From NCBI GenBank assembly GCA_029265355.1, contig JAJUJL010000006.1:150497-214496 (forward strand): a DNA stretch of 64,000 bases, in the 5' to 3' direction. The stretch is from Chloroflexota bacterium. Lineage in GTDB: Bacteria; Chloroflexota; Anaerolineae; Anaerolineales; UBA4823. The notes under the pieces were generated by a model. That model made no database searches. It was not told where the DNA came from and saw only the letters and a program-made list of their open reading frames with translations. The position numbers and the translations under genes were made by a program. This document shows, one piece after another, positions 25,804 through 33,743 of the stretch (its first letter is position 1; every line of letters starts with the position of its first letter).

Positions 25804-26021
25804 GATTCTAACTAAACATGGAAAGACTGTCAAGAATTCATAAGGTGGGTACAGGATATGCGCATCGTGTCGTTATTGCGTGGAATTGCAACATATCATC
25901 AAATTTATTTCATTTTCCGCGATCATTAAGATACCCAGGGGGAACGAGTGGAAAGCCCCCCAGGGAAACCTTCTCAAGTCAATACCCGCGCCAACCTTCT
26001 TTGACGTTTAAGGGGGGGAAA

Positions 26022-26615
26022 ATGAACCCAACCCGACGCATTTACCGCATTGTCAGCTTGCTCGTCATCCTTGCTTTGACATGTTGTAGGACGAGCTGTC
26101 AGCTCGTCCAGGGTGGATGGGCAAGCTGTCAGCTTGGTCTACTTCTTGTTACCAAAATGCAAATTTATGATCCTGATATGGGAACGTGGTAAGATCAATT
26201 TGATGCGGCGAGCAACGTGGACTGGATCAAGGATTACACCGCCAGGTGGCCGGATGACCCACCCTCAGCCCACGAGCTGCAAGATTTCACGTATCACCTG
26301 CTCAACCGGCTGGACGCCGCCTCCGCCACCGGCGGCGACGGGCAGGGGTTGTATCATGAGAACTATGATTACAATGCGCAAGGCAAGCTGTGGAAGAAGG
26401 GCACTACCGGCTCGGAGACGGTGTACGACTACCCGGACAGCAGCCATAAGCACGCCGTGACGCACCTGGGCGGGGTGCAGCAGTACTGGTATGACCTCAA
26501 CGGCAACATGACCACGCGCACAGTGGGCACCACCACCTACACCCAGGGCTGGGACGCCGAGAACCGCCTGACGAGCGTGAGCGGTAATAATTTTTGCCTG
26601 CCTGTGATATCATAG
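26022..26615 (+). pseudogene. RHS/YD-repeat protein relic
   Basis: Starting from an ATG with GGGGGGAAA upstream, the frame encodes a signal-peptide-like start (RIVSLLVILALTC). It then passes through two intergenic-type hairpins (26089-26136), is broken by TAA at 26190-26192 and continues in the same frame to 26615. The later part has unmistakable YD-repeat motifs (YDYNAQGKL, WYDLNGNMTTRT, YTQGWDAENRLTSV). Intact RHS proteins are many times longer, with a core barrel and a C-terminal toxin. Only about two repeats remain, and the 3' end runs into the promoter of the next gene. It is a deletion remnant, perhaps of a polymorphic toxin locus. Confidence 0.75.
26089..26136. repeat. Two hairpins with AGCTGTCAGCT core
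   Basis: Perfect hairpin GGACGAGCT-GTC-AGCTCGTCC lies at 26089-26109, and a second, CAAGCT-GTC-AGCTTG, at 26122-26136. A half-copy (TGTCAGCTTG) precedes them at about 26051. They interrupt the N-terminal part of the RHS relic. Confidence 0.6.
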
Positions 26616-26619
26616 CCCC

Positions 26620-27882
26620 ATGCCAAATTCCCAAACCTCCCACATCCGTATCAATCCCAACCGCTTGCGCGCCGACTTCGACGCCCTGAGCCAGTTCGGC
26701 GCCACGGCTTCGGGGGGCGTCAACCGACCGGCCTTCAGCCCGGCGCACCTGGAAATGCGGCGCTGGTTCCACGAAAAAGCGCGGCAGGCCGGTCTGGAGA
26801 TATTATCCGACGGCGCCGGCAACCACTCGGCGCGGCTGCGCTGCGGACCTGATGGCGCCAAATACCTGCTGATGGGCTCGCACCTGGATTCAGTGCCCGA
26901 TGGCGGGCGCTACGACGGCGCGCTGGGTGTGCTGGCAGCGCTAGAAGTTCTGCGCACGGTGCAGGAGCAGCGCCTGAAGCTGCCGTATCACCTGGAAGCG
27001 ATCGATTTCACCGATGAGGAAGGGACGCTGGTCAGCTTCCTGGGCAGTTTCGCCTTCTGTGGGCTGCTCACCGCGGCAGACCTGGAAAAGCCGCGCGGCG
27101 ATCCACAGGCGCTGGCAGAAGGTTTGCAGCGCGCCGGGTTGACGCACGAATCGATCCTGGCTGCCCGGCGTGATCCAGCGCAGCTCGCTGGTTATCTTGA
27201 GCTGCATGTGGAGCAGGGCAGCCGCATGGAGAAAGCTGGTGTGCAGATCGGCGCGGTAACGCACATTGCCGGCATACGCTTTTTTCGCCTGACGTACACC
27301 GGCAGCCCTGGCCACGGCGGCACGATTCCCCTGGAAGAGCGGCGCGACGCAGCCTGGGGCGCCAGCGCCTTCACCCTGGCGGTGCGCGAGATTGTGATGG
27401 GCGGCTTTCCGGAATGCTTTGCCAACGTGGGGCGGGTGGAGTATCGACCGGGGTTTTTCAACACCATACCGCAACAAGCAGAGCTGGCGCTGGAGTTTCG
27501 TTCGCCCGACCCGGATCAGTTCGATCGCCTGGAACAGGCGCTGTTCGAAAACGCCCGTGAACAGGCGCAGCGCTTCAAATTGGAGCTGAACATCGAATTC
27601 ATCGGCAAGCGCGATCCAGCGAGGATGGATGCACGAATCGTATCTGCTGTGCGGGAGAGCGCAGCGGCTCTGGGGTTAAGCTGCACAAGTATCATCTCGC
27701 GGGCCGGGCACGACGCCCAGGCGCTGGCGACGATTTGCCCGACAGGGATGATCTTTATACCCTCGCAGGGCGGTCTCAGCCACTCGCCGCTGGAATACAC
27801 TCGCTGGGAAGACTGCGTCAATGGCGCCAACGTGTTGTTACAGACGGTGTTGCGTTGTGCCAATTTGGATTTAAGCTCCTGA
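26620..27882 (+). CDS. M20-family amidohydrolase (N-carbamoyl-amino acid hydrolase / allantoate amidohydrolase type)
   Basis: This dinuclear zinc hydrolase cleaves N-carbamoyl or ureido groups from amino-acid or ureide substrates. The 420-residue product has the metal ligands of the hydantoinase/carbamylase group: His88 (MGSHLDSVPDGG), Asp99 (RYDGALG), Glu133-Glu134 (DFTDEEGT), a His in LHVEQGSRM near 198 and a C-terminal SHSPLEYT. Length and the DGGRYDG and GLSHSPLE motifs match this family better than ArgE/DapE. Beta-ureidopropionase activity is another possibility. It starts 4 bp after the RHS relic, and no hydantoinase or allantoin genes accompany it. Confidence 0.88.
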   Translation: MPNSQTSHIRINPNRLRADFDALSQFGATASGGVNRPAFSPAHLEMRRWFHEKARQAGLEILSDGAGNHSARLRCGPDGAKYLLMGSHLDSVPDGGRYDGALGVLAALEVLRTVQEQRLKLPYHLEAIDFTDEEGTLVSFLGSFAFCGLLTAADLEKPRGDPQALAEGLQRAGLTHESILAARRDPAQLAGYLELHVEQGSRMEKAGVQIGAVTHIAGIRFFRLTYTGSPGHGGTIPLEERRDAAWGASAFTLAVREIVMGGFPECFANVGRVEYRPGFFNTIPQQAELALEFRSPDPDQFDRLEQALFENAREQAQRFKLELNIEFIGKRDPARMDARIVSAVRESAAALGLSCTSIISRAGHDAQALATICPTGMIFIPSQGGLSHSPLEYTRWEDCVNGANVLLQTVLRCANLDLSS

Positions 27883-27920
27883 GGCGATCCGCATCCCCAT
27901 GATGTTTTTCTGCAGGTGGG

Positions 27921-28012
27921 ATGGGCGGGTTTTTGCAATGTCGGACCAAGTCGGAGATCCTGAGATGTATGTAATTGGATATCGCCGTCTTGCTGGTGCA
28001 AACCCGCCCTAC
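27921..28012. repeat. Miniature inverted-end repeat, copy 3
   Basis: A 92-bp unit with ends ATGGGCGGGTTTTTGCA and TGGTGCAAACCCGCCCTAC. The interior GGAGATCCTGAG matches copy 2. It fills the 236-bp gap after the M20 gene, which otherwise holds no feature. Confidence 0.65.
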
Positions 28013-28118
28013 AAATCCTGGGTGAATATCTGCTTGGAGAGAGGGGAATAAAAAAAGGGTGGCCTGGCGAGAAAAATCAGCCAGAACACCCCAGTATATC
28101 CTGATTGTGGTGGAGAAG

Positions 28119-28607
28119 TTAATCGCTAGAGCTGGAGGCAGGCTCAGCGGCGGGCTCTTTGCGACGATGAGCCTCCAGGGTCATCACGCCATTGCGCACC
28201 TGGTTGAGATAGCGTTCCAGCTCCATCTCAACACGGCGCAGTGTGTCGATGACGTAGTCATCGGCGTCGCGGCGAATGCTTTCGGCCTCGGCGCGCGCTT
28301 GCTGGATGATCTGCTCAGCGCGGGTTTGGGCAGCCTGCATCAGCGCATCCCGCCCGAGGAGCTGCTCACTTTTCTCGCGAGCGATGGTCAGCGTGCGGTT
28401 GGCTTCTTCCTGAGCCTGAGCCACCAGGCGGTCGCGGGTGGCCAGGATCTTCTGCGCCTCGCGTATTTCTTCGGGGATGGCCATGCGCATCTGATCGATC
28501 AAGTCCAGCATACGGTCTTCATCGACAACGACGTTGTGCGTAAATGGAATGGGACGGCTTTGGTTGAACAATTCTTCCAGCCGGTCGACCAGGTGCATGA
28601 TATCCAT
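28119..28607 (-). CDS. Coiled-coil protein of ATP-synthase-b-like pattern
   Basis: The 162-residue product has a folded-looking first 60 residues (MDIMHLVDRLEELFNQSRP ... DEDRMLDLIDQMRMAIPEEI), followed by an uninterrupted charged helix from about 60 to 145 with heptad periodicity, and a Ser-rich acidic tail. The pattern is like the soluble part of F0 subunit b, but the membrane helix is missing. It is probably a DivIVA- or stalk-like structural protein. GGAGGAG precedes the start by 7 bases; a frame 8 codons longer lacks support. It is downstream of coaD in the same direction, with 130 bp between. The function is unknown. Confidence 0.75.
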   Translation of the reverse strand: MDIMHLVDRLEELFNQSRPIPFTHNVVVDEDRMLDLIDQMRMAIPEEIREAQKILATRDRLVAQAQEEANRTLTIAREKSEQLLGRDALMQAAQTRAEQIIQQARAEAESIRRDADDYVIDTLRRVEMELERYLNQVRNGVMTLEAHRRKEPAAEPASSSSD

Positions 28608-28737
28608 AGGGGCTCCTCCGCTTGCTTTCACATGGCAAGTTTAATCATCATTAGATTACATTTAAACCTGAAATCCGTCAATAGCGGTCGCATATCCATT
28701 TGCGAAACGTTGCAGTAAACGTGCCATCCAGAGCATG

Positions 28738-29262
28738 TCAATCCGGCATAGAGTGGGTGGGCACCAGGGTCTGCCCGTCGCCCAGCTCCCGAAAGCGCTC
28801 GTGGAGCACTTTTTCGACATGGGGCGGCACCATGCTGCTGACGTCGCCGCCCAGCGAGGCGATCTCACGCACTGTGGAAGATGAGAGGAAAGTGTGCTCT
28901 TCAGCGGTGATGAGCGCCATCAGCTCGATTTCTGGCGCCAGGCGGTGATTGGCAAGCGCCATGCGGAATTCGTATTCGAAGTCGGAGAAGACGCGCAGGC
29001 CACGCACCACCACACGGGCGCCGATTTGACGGCAAAATTGCACAGTCAGTCCGCTGTAGCCCATGATGCGGATCTTGGGATGGTCTTCAAAGGCCTGGGC
29101 TGCCAACTGAATGCGCTGCTCGGGCGAGAAGAGCAGCGATTTCAGGGGGCGGTCGTACACCGCCACCACCAGCTCGTCGAATAGGTTGGCGGCGCGGCGG
29201 GCGATGTCGATGTGCCCCAGGTGGATGGGGTCAAACGTACCAGGAAAGACTGCTCTTACCAT
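28738..29262 (-). CDS. coaD: Phosphopantetheine adenylyltransferase
   Basis: This enzyme transfers AMP to 4'-phosphopantetheine to form dephospho-CoA, the penultimate step of CoA synthesis. The 174-residue product shows the nucleotidyltransferase motif at the start (FPGTFDPIHLGHIDIARRA, with H14-x2-H17), the RGLRVFSDFEYEFRMALANHRL substrate-loop pattern and the C-terminal LSSSTVREIASLGGDVSSMVP (ISSSxxR) motif. The length is slightly above the usual 160. It lies downstream of recG in the same orientation, separated by a repeat-bearing spacer. Confidence 0.95.
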   Translation of the reverse strand: MVRAVFPGTFDPIHLGHIDIARRAANLFDELVVAVYDRPLKSLLFSPEQRIQLAAQAFEDHPKIRIMGYSGLTVQFCRQIGARVVVRGLRVFSDFEYEFRMALANHRLAPEIELMALITAEEHTFLSSSTVREIASLGGDVSSMVPPHVEKVLHERFRELGDGQTLVPTHSMPD

Positions 29263-29281
29263 GTCCTCTCCTTTGTTGCCA

Positions 29282-29429
29282 TGTCATGCTGAGGCGGCCC
29301 TTCGTTGATCAACCTTGCGGGTTGGCGCTCAGGCTGAACGCCACATCCGAAGAAGCTAAATCCACGCTTCGCTCAGAGCTTGCGCTGAATGACCATGAAG
29401 GGATAGCCGTTCCTTGCTCAGGATGACAG
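29282..29429. repeat. Inverted-end intergenic repeat (TGTCAT-CTGAG type)
   Basis: A 148-bp segment between coaD and recG has TGTCATGCTGAGG at its left end and GCTCAGGATGACAG at its right end, an inverted pair with one mismatch over the first 12 bases. Interior fragments CGCTTCGCTCAGAG and GCGCTGAATGACC look like degenerate inner copies. It carries no ORF and resembles a compound REP or MITE. Confidence 0.6.
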
Positions 29430-29455
29430 CCTCTTGCACAAGATGATTGTACGGT

Positions 29456-31945
29456 TCAACTGATGTCGCCTCGCCGGTTAGCAGTCCAGAAGCGCTGCAA
29501 AACCCCTGCCAGGGCGGCGTGCTTGGGATGCTGCAAGCCAGGGTCTTCCTCAAAGATCGTGAGCGCCAGTTTCTGGGCGTTTTCGATGAGCTTGAGATTG
29601 GTCAGGCTGGCGAGTTGCAATTCGCCGAAGCCCGATTGGCGAGTGCCGAGAAAGTCGCCTGCGCCGCGCTGTTCCAAGTCCATCTCCGCCAGTTTGAAGC
29701 CATCGTTGGTGGTTGCCATGGCTTGCAAGCGCTGGTTTTCGATATCTTCTGGCTTCTCGGCCACTAACAGGCAATAAGATTTCTCATGGCCACGCCCAAC
29801 CCGGCCGCGAAACTGGTGCAGTTGCGCCAGGCCGAAGCGGTTGGCGCCTTCGATGAGCATCACGGTGGCATTGGGCACATCCACGCCCACTTCCACGACC
29901 GAGGTGGAAACCAGGATGTGGGTCTCGTTAGCCAGGAAACGCTGCATAGCGTCTTCCTTTTCCGCCGGGCTCAGGCGCCCGTGGAGCAAGCCCACCTTGA
30001 AGTTGGGGAACACTTCAGACTGAAGGTAGGCCTGCCCTTCAACTGCGGCTTGCGACTCGCCGTTCTCACCCTCCTCGACCAGCGGGTAAATGACGAAAGC
30101 CTGGCGCCCAGCTTCCACCTGGCTGCGGATCAGCCGATAAGCGCGCTCGCGTTCGCGCGGCGTGAGCACATACGTAGCCACCTCCTGGCGTCCAGGCGGC
30201 ATCTCGTCGATGATGCTCAAGTCCAGGTCGCCGTAGATGGTCAGCGCCAGCGAGCGGGGGATGGGTGTGGCGGTCATCACCAGTAGATGGGGGTTGTTGC
30301 CCTTGCTGCGCAGGGCGGCGCGCTGCTCGACGCCGAAGCGGTGCTGCTCATCGATGATCACGAGCTGCAAGTCGGAGAAGGTGACAGGATCCTCGATCAG
30401 AGCGTGCGTTCCGATCAGCAGGCGAACATCACCCTGCTCGAGTTGTTGACGGATTTCATTCTTCTCGGCTTCAGGCGTGGCGCCGGTCAGCAGACGCACT
30501 TGCTCGGGTTTGAAGGGGCCGCCTGGGCTGCACAAGATGCGCTGCAAGCTGCGATAATGTTGCTCCGCCAGTATCCCCGTGGGCGCCATCAGTGCAGACT
30601 GGCTGCCGGCCTGGCCGACGATAGCGATCGCCAGGGCTGCCACGATGGTTTTGCCCGAGCCGACGTCGCCCTGCAGCAGGCGATTCATGGGGCGCCCAGA
30701 GCGCAAATCCTGGCGCAGGCTTTCCAGGGCGCGCTGCTGTGCGCCGGTTAAAGCAAAAGGCAGGCGCTCGATCTGCTGTTGGAACCATTCCTCCGGCGCT
30801 TCGATGACACGCGCGCTGCGCTCTTGCCAGGCGGATTTTTGCTGCAGCAAACCAAGCTGGAGCAGGAAGATCTCATCAAAAGCCAGGCGGTAGCGCGCCG
30901 ATTGCAGCAGGTTGTGCGAATCTGGGAAGTGGATCTGCATCAGCGCTTTTTGCAGCTCGAGCAGGCCTGCCTGCTGGCAGGTCTCGGGAGGCAGGTGATC
31001 GGTGACGCGCGGCGCCCAGTGCGAGACGACGTTGTTCATGATTTTGCGCAGCCATTGCTGGGTGATTTGCCCGCTGAGCGGGTAAACTGGCGCAATGCGG
31101 TTGGTGCTGAGCATTTGCTGGTCAATGGGCTCCCACTCTGGGTTGCTCATCACCGGGCGCCCGAGGTACTGTTCGACCTTGCCGGAGACCGAGATCTGAA
31201 GACCGCCGTGAAGGCGCCGAGCAACATAGGGGTTGAACCAGACCAGGCGCATGGCAGCAGTGCCATCGTGGATGATTGCCTCGACGATTTGCTTACCACT
31301 GCGGATCTTGCGCGCACTGTAGTTTTGCACCGTGCCAATCACAGTGACCACATCGCCGAAAGTCAGGCGGTTGATAGGTTTGAGCTGGGAGTAATCGTCA
31401 TAGCGCCGGGGGAAGTAGTAGAGCATATCCCGCAAGGTGTGCATACCCATCTTGCCCAGGGTTTGAGCGTACCTGGGGCCTACTCCGCTCAGGACGCTCA
31501 CTGGCGCGTCCAGGGCGGTCGGCGCTTCGATGAGCGCCGCGACCGGCTTACCGCGCCTGCTGCTCGCCGAAAAATCCAGCTCCTCAGAATCGGATGGCTC
31601 TTCGCTGGGTCTGGCAGGCGCAGCAAGGCCTGGGAGGGGCGGCTTGCCTGGCACAGCCGTGGGCTGGCGGAAAAGTTCGGGCAGTGGCGCTGCTCCAGCC
31701 TCACGTTGCAGGCGAGTCCACAAGCCGCGCAGCAATTCCAGGCGCGAGTCGGCGCTCAGCCGGGAATAGTCTCGCAAGCGAGCGTTGATGAATTGCACCA
31801 GCACTTCTGCCAGGCCTTCGTTGCGCGCCTCCAGCTCCCACCAGTCCAGAATGCGATCCAGGCCGCCGACGACAGCGCGATTGTCAAAACCGCGCTCAAT
31901 TTCCAGCTTAATAAATTTTTGCAATTTTTGGAGCGAAGGTATCAT
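29456..31945 (-). CDS. recG: ATP-dependent DNA helicase RecG
   Basis: RecG remodels stalled forks and branch-migrates Holliday junctions. The 829-residue product carries the wedge/OB domain (SVLSGVGPRYAQTLGKMG ... YYFPRRYDDYS at about 150-190). The SF2 motor follows: Walker A GDVGSGKT, the DEQH box in IIDEQHRFGVEQR, TATPIPRSLAL and motif VI HQFRGRVGRG. The C-terminal RecG region has QRGAGDFLGTRQSG. It has about 130 extra N-terminal residues (helical, then low-complexity) compared with E. coli RecG, as in some Gram-positive and Chloroflexota versions. It is the last gene of the asp23-fakA-fakB group. Confidence 0.95.
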   Translation of the reverse strand: MIPSLQKLQKFIKLEIERGFDNRAVVGGLDRILDWWELEARNEGLAEVLVQFINARLRDYSRLSADSRLELLRGLWTRLQREAGAAPLPELFRQPTAVPGKPPLPGLAAPARPSEEPSDSEELDFSASSRRGKPVAALIEAPTALDAPVSVLSGVGPRYAQTLGKMGMHTLRDMLYYFPRRYDDYSQLKPINRLTFGDVVTVIGTVQNYSARKIRSGKQIVEAIIHDGTAAMRLVWFNPYVARRLHGGLQISVSGKVEQYLGRPVMSNPEWEPIDQQMLSTNRIAPVYPLSGQITQQWLRKIMNNVVSHWAPRVTDHLPPETCQQAGLLELQKALMQIHFPDSHNLLQSARYRLAFDEIFLLQLGLLQQKSAWQERSARVIEAPEEWFQQQIERLPFALTGAQQRALESLRQDLRSGRPMNRLLQGDVGSGKTIVAALAIAIVGQAGSQSALMAPTGILAEQHYRSLQRILCSPGGPFKPEQVRLLTGATPEAEKNEIRQQLEQGDVRLLIGTHALIEDPVTFSDLQLVIIDEQHRFGVEQRAALRSKGNNPHLLVMTATPIPRSLALTIYGDLDLSIIDEMPPGRQEVATYVLTPRERERAYRLIRSQVEAGRQAFVIYPLVEEGENGESQAAVEGQAYLQSEVFPNFKVGLLHGRLSPAEKEDAMQRFLANETHILVSTSVVEVGVDVPNATVMLIEGANRFGLAQLHQFRGRVGRGHEKSYCLLVAEKPEDIENQRLQAMATTNDGFKLAEMDLEQRGAGDFLGTRQSGFGELQLASLTNLKLIENAQKLALTIFEEDPGLQHPKHAALAGVLQRFWTANRRGDIS

Positions 31946-32007
31946 TGAGAGACAATTTTACCAGTATAAACCCACTATTCCGGTGTGAAAGAATGGCGCA
32001 GGGGAAA

Positions 32008-32865
32008 TTACTCGACCACTGCGGTAAAACCTAACCCTTGCGGGCCGACATGTGCTCCAATGACGGTCGTGACATTGACGATCAAGGTGTCTACCGGCGC
32101 CAGGGCGCCCAACTCTCTGAGCAAGCGGTCGGCCTGCTCTTCGGCGTTGGTATGCAGTATCGCCAGGCGTTTAATCAGCCCCAGGTTTTGAATCAGGCTT
32201 TTCAAGCGCTCAAAGCCTTTTTGAAAGGTGCGCGTCTCGCCCAGGCGCAGCACACTTCCGCCGCGCAGTTCGATGAATGGTTTGATGCGCAGCAGAGCGC
32301 CTAGCTGAGCGCGAGCCCAGGAAACCCGTCCGCTGCGACGCAGGTATTCCAGTGTGTCCAGCATGGCCACCAGGCGAATACGCTGGCGAATGTTAGCGGC
32401 GATGGCGATCAGTTCATCGATGGGCAGGCCTGCCTGCGCTGCTTCTGCGGCTGCCATGACTTGAAATCCCAGGCCCAGGCTGACAAATTGGCTGTCTATG
32501 ACTTGCACATGGCCGCGGAATGCCTGTGCGGCTGTGCTGGCGGCATTGAGTATTCCGCTCAATAACCCCGATGGGTGCAGTGAGAGGATTTGTTGAAACC
32601 CGCTAGCCAGCAATTGATCGTAGAGCTGCTCGTAAGCGCCAGGCGAGGCAGTGCCGGTGGTGGGCAACTTCTGCATTTCGGGCAGCGTTTGGTAAAAACT
32701 CTCGCGAGATAGGTCGATGCCATCTCGGAAACTCACCCCGTTGATCATGATGATGTTCGGAATCACGTGGATGTGCAGCTTCTCAGCAACATCTTGGGGT
32801 AGATCGGCGGTGCTGTCGGTGACGATTGCCACTGGCGCAGAAGCGCCCTGGATGGTAGAGCTCAC
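32008..32865 (-). CDS. DegV-family fatty-acid-binding protein (FakB-like)
   Basis: FakB proteins hold a fatty acid while FakA phosphorylates its carboxyl group, feeding exogenous lipid into phospholipid synthesis. The 285-residue product has the DegV features: N-terminal VAIVTDSTADLP, the loop LPTTGTASPGAYEQ (the T-x-S-P type lipid-headgroup motif), SLGLGFQVMAAAEA, and the C-terminal ADRLLRELGALAPVDTLIVNVTTVIGAHVGPQGLG (residues near 245-279). The start overlaps the stop of the upstream DegV gene by 4 bases (ATGA), so the pair is co-translated. It lies between the DAK2 kinase and recG. Confidence 0.9.
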   Translation of the reverse strand: MSSTIQGASAPVAIVTDSTADLPQDVAEKLHIHVIPNIIMINGVSFRDGIDLSRESFYQTLPEMQKLPTTGTASPGAYEQLYDQLLASGFQQILSLHPSGLLSGILNAASTAAQAFRGHVQVIDSQFVSLGLGFQVMAAAEAAQAGLPIDELIAIAANIRQRIRLVAMLDTLEYLRRSGRVSWARAQLGALLRIKPFIELRGGSVLRLGETRTFQKGFERLKSLIQNLGLIKRLAILHTNAEEQADRLLRELGALAPVDTLIVNVTTVIGAHVGPQGLGFTAVVE

Positions 32866-33722
32866 CGGAGCCTCCTGTCGCCCTCTACGGCGACCAAACC
32901 CAGGCTGGCGGGTCCGATCAATGCCGCAGTCACCGGGTTTAATAAGTGCTCGCTGATGCGCACTTGAGGGTGCTCGCTTTGCAGGCGTTCCTTCAAACTG
33001 CGCGCCTCGTTTGAAAAGTGGCTGGCGCTTTGCAGCAGGGCAATGTGTTCCAGTTGGGAGATTTCATTGATGTATTCGAATAAGATATCTACCAAATTGC
33101 GCCCGCTGCGAGCCTTGTGCACGGCGGTCAACTGGCCGTGTTCGAGGGCTAAAACCGGCAGCATGCCGAGCATTTCTCCCACGATTGCTTGAGCCGGGTG
33201 AAGCTGGCCGGCGTGTTCGAGATAGGAGAGCCCACGAATGCCAAAAACGGCGTAGATATGAGGGATGTAGCCCAAAAGTTCTTGTTTGATCTGGCTGGCA
33301 GCGAAATGGTGGCTGGCCAGTCCGGCGGCTTTTTGAACCAGGATTCCTAAGCCAAGGTCAATTGCCTGCGAATCGAGAATATGAATTGAGGCGGGCGCGT
33401 GCGACCTAGCGGCAGCAATTTTGGCATTTTCGACCGCCGCGTTCATATTCTCCGAAAAAAGTAACACGAGGATCTCATCAAAGGCGCGTCCCAGCGTGCG
33501 GAAGACACGCTCGAAGTCAGCGATACCGGGCAAGAGGATGACTGGTTGCTGGGGATCGCGCACGGAAACGGATAACAGGGAGGTCAGGCTGGAATCGTTG
33601 GGCGGGTACACCTTGCCGTTGATTTGGATGGAGATCGGCATGCTGTGCACCAAATCAAATCCTGCAAAGCCTGGTGTCAGGAATTGGGCGGTGCTGTCAG
33701 TTAAGATGCAAACGCGAGCCAT
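32862..33722 (-). CDS. Second, divergent DegV-family protein
   Basis: The 286-residue paralogue of the downstream DegV gene keeps the N-terminal VCILTDSTAQFL, DSQAIDLGLGILVQKAAGLA and the C-terminal NPVTAALIGPASLGLVAVEG. However, the canonical T-x-S-P-S lipid-headgroup loop is replaced by the stretch around ILLPGIADFERVF. It may bind a different acyl group or be a non-catalytic partner. It is placed between fakA (21 bp) and the first DegV gene (ATGA overlap), so all are in one operon. Confidence 0.85.
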   Translation of the reverse strand: MARVCILTDSTAQFLTPGFAGFDLVHSMPISIQINGKVYPPNDSSLTSLLSVSVRDPQQPVILLPGIADFERVFRTLGRAFDEILVLLFSENMNAAVENAKIAAARSHAPASIHILDSQAIDLGLGILVQKAAGLASHHFAASQIKQELLGYIPHIYAVFGIRGLSYLEHAGQLHPAQAIVGEMLGMLPVLALEHGQLTAVHKARSGRNLVDILFEYINEISQLEHIALLQSASHFSNEARSLKERLQSEHPQVRISEHLLNPVTAALIGPASLGLVAVEGDRRLR

Positions 33723-33743
33723 ATATGGATTTAGGCGCTCGGG

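Noticed and set aside
30779..31948. 389-codon plus-strand frame
   Set aside because: Antisense to recG, without recognisable domain content.
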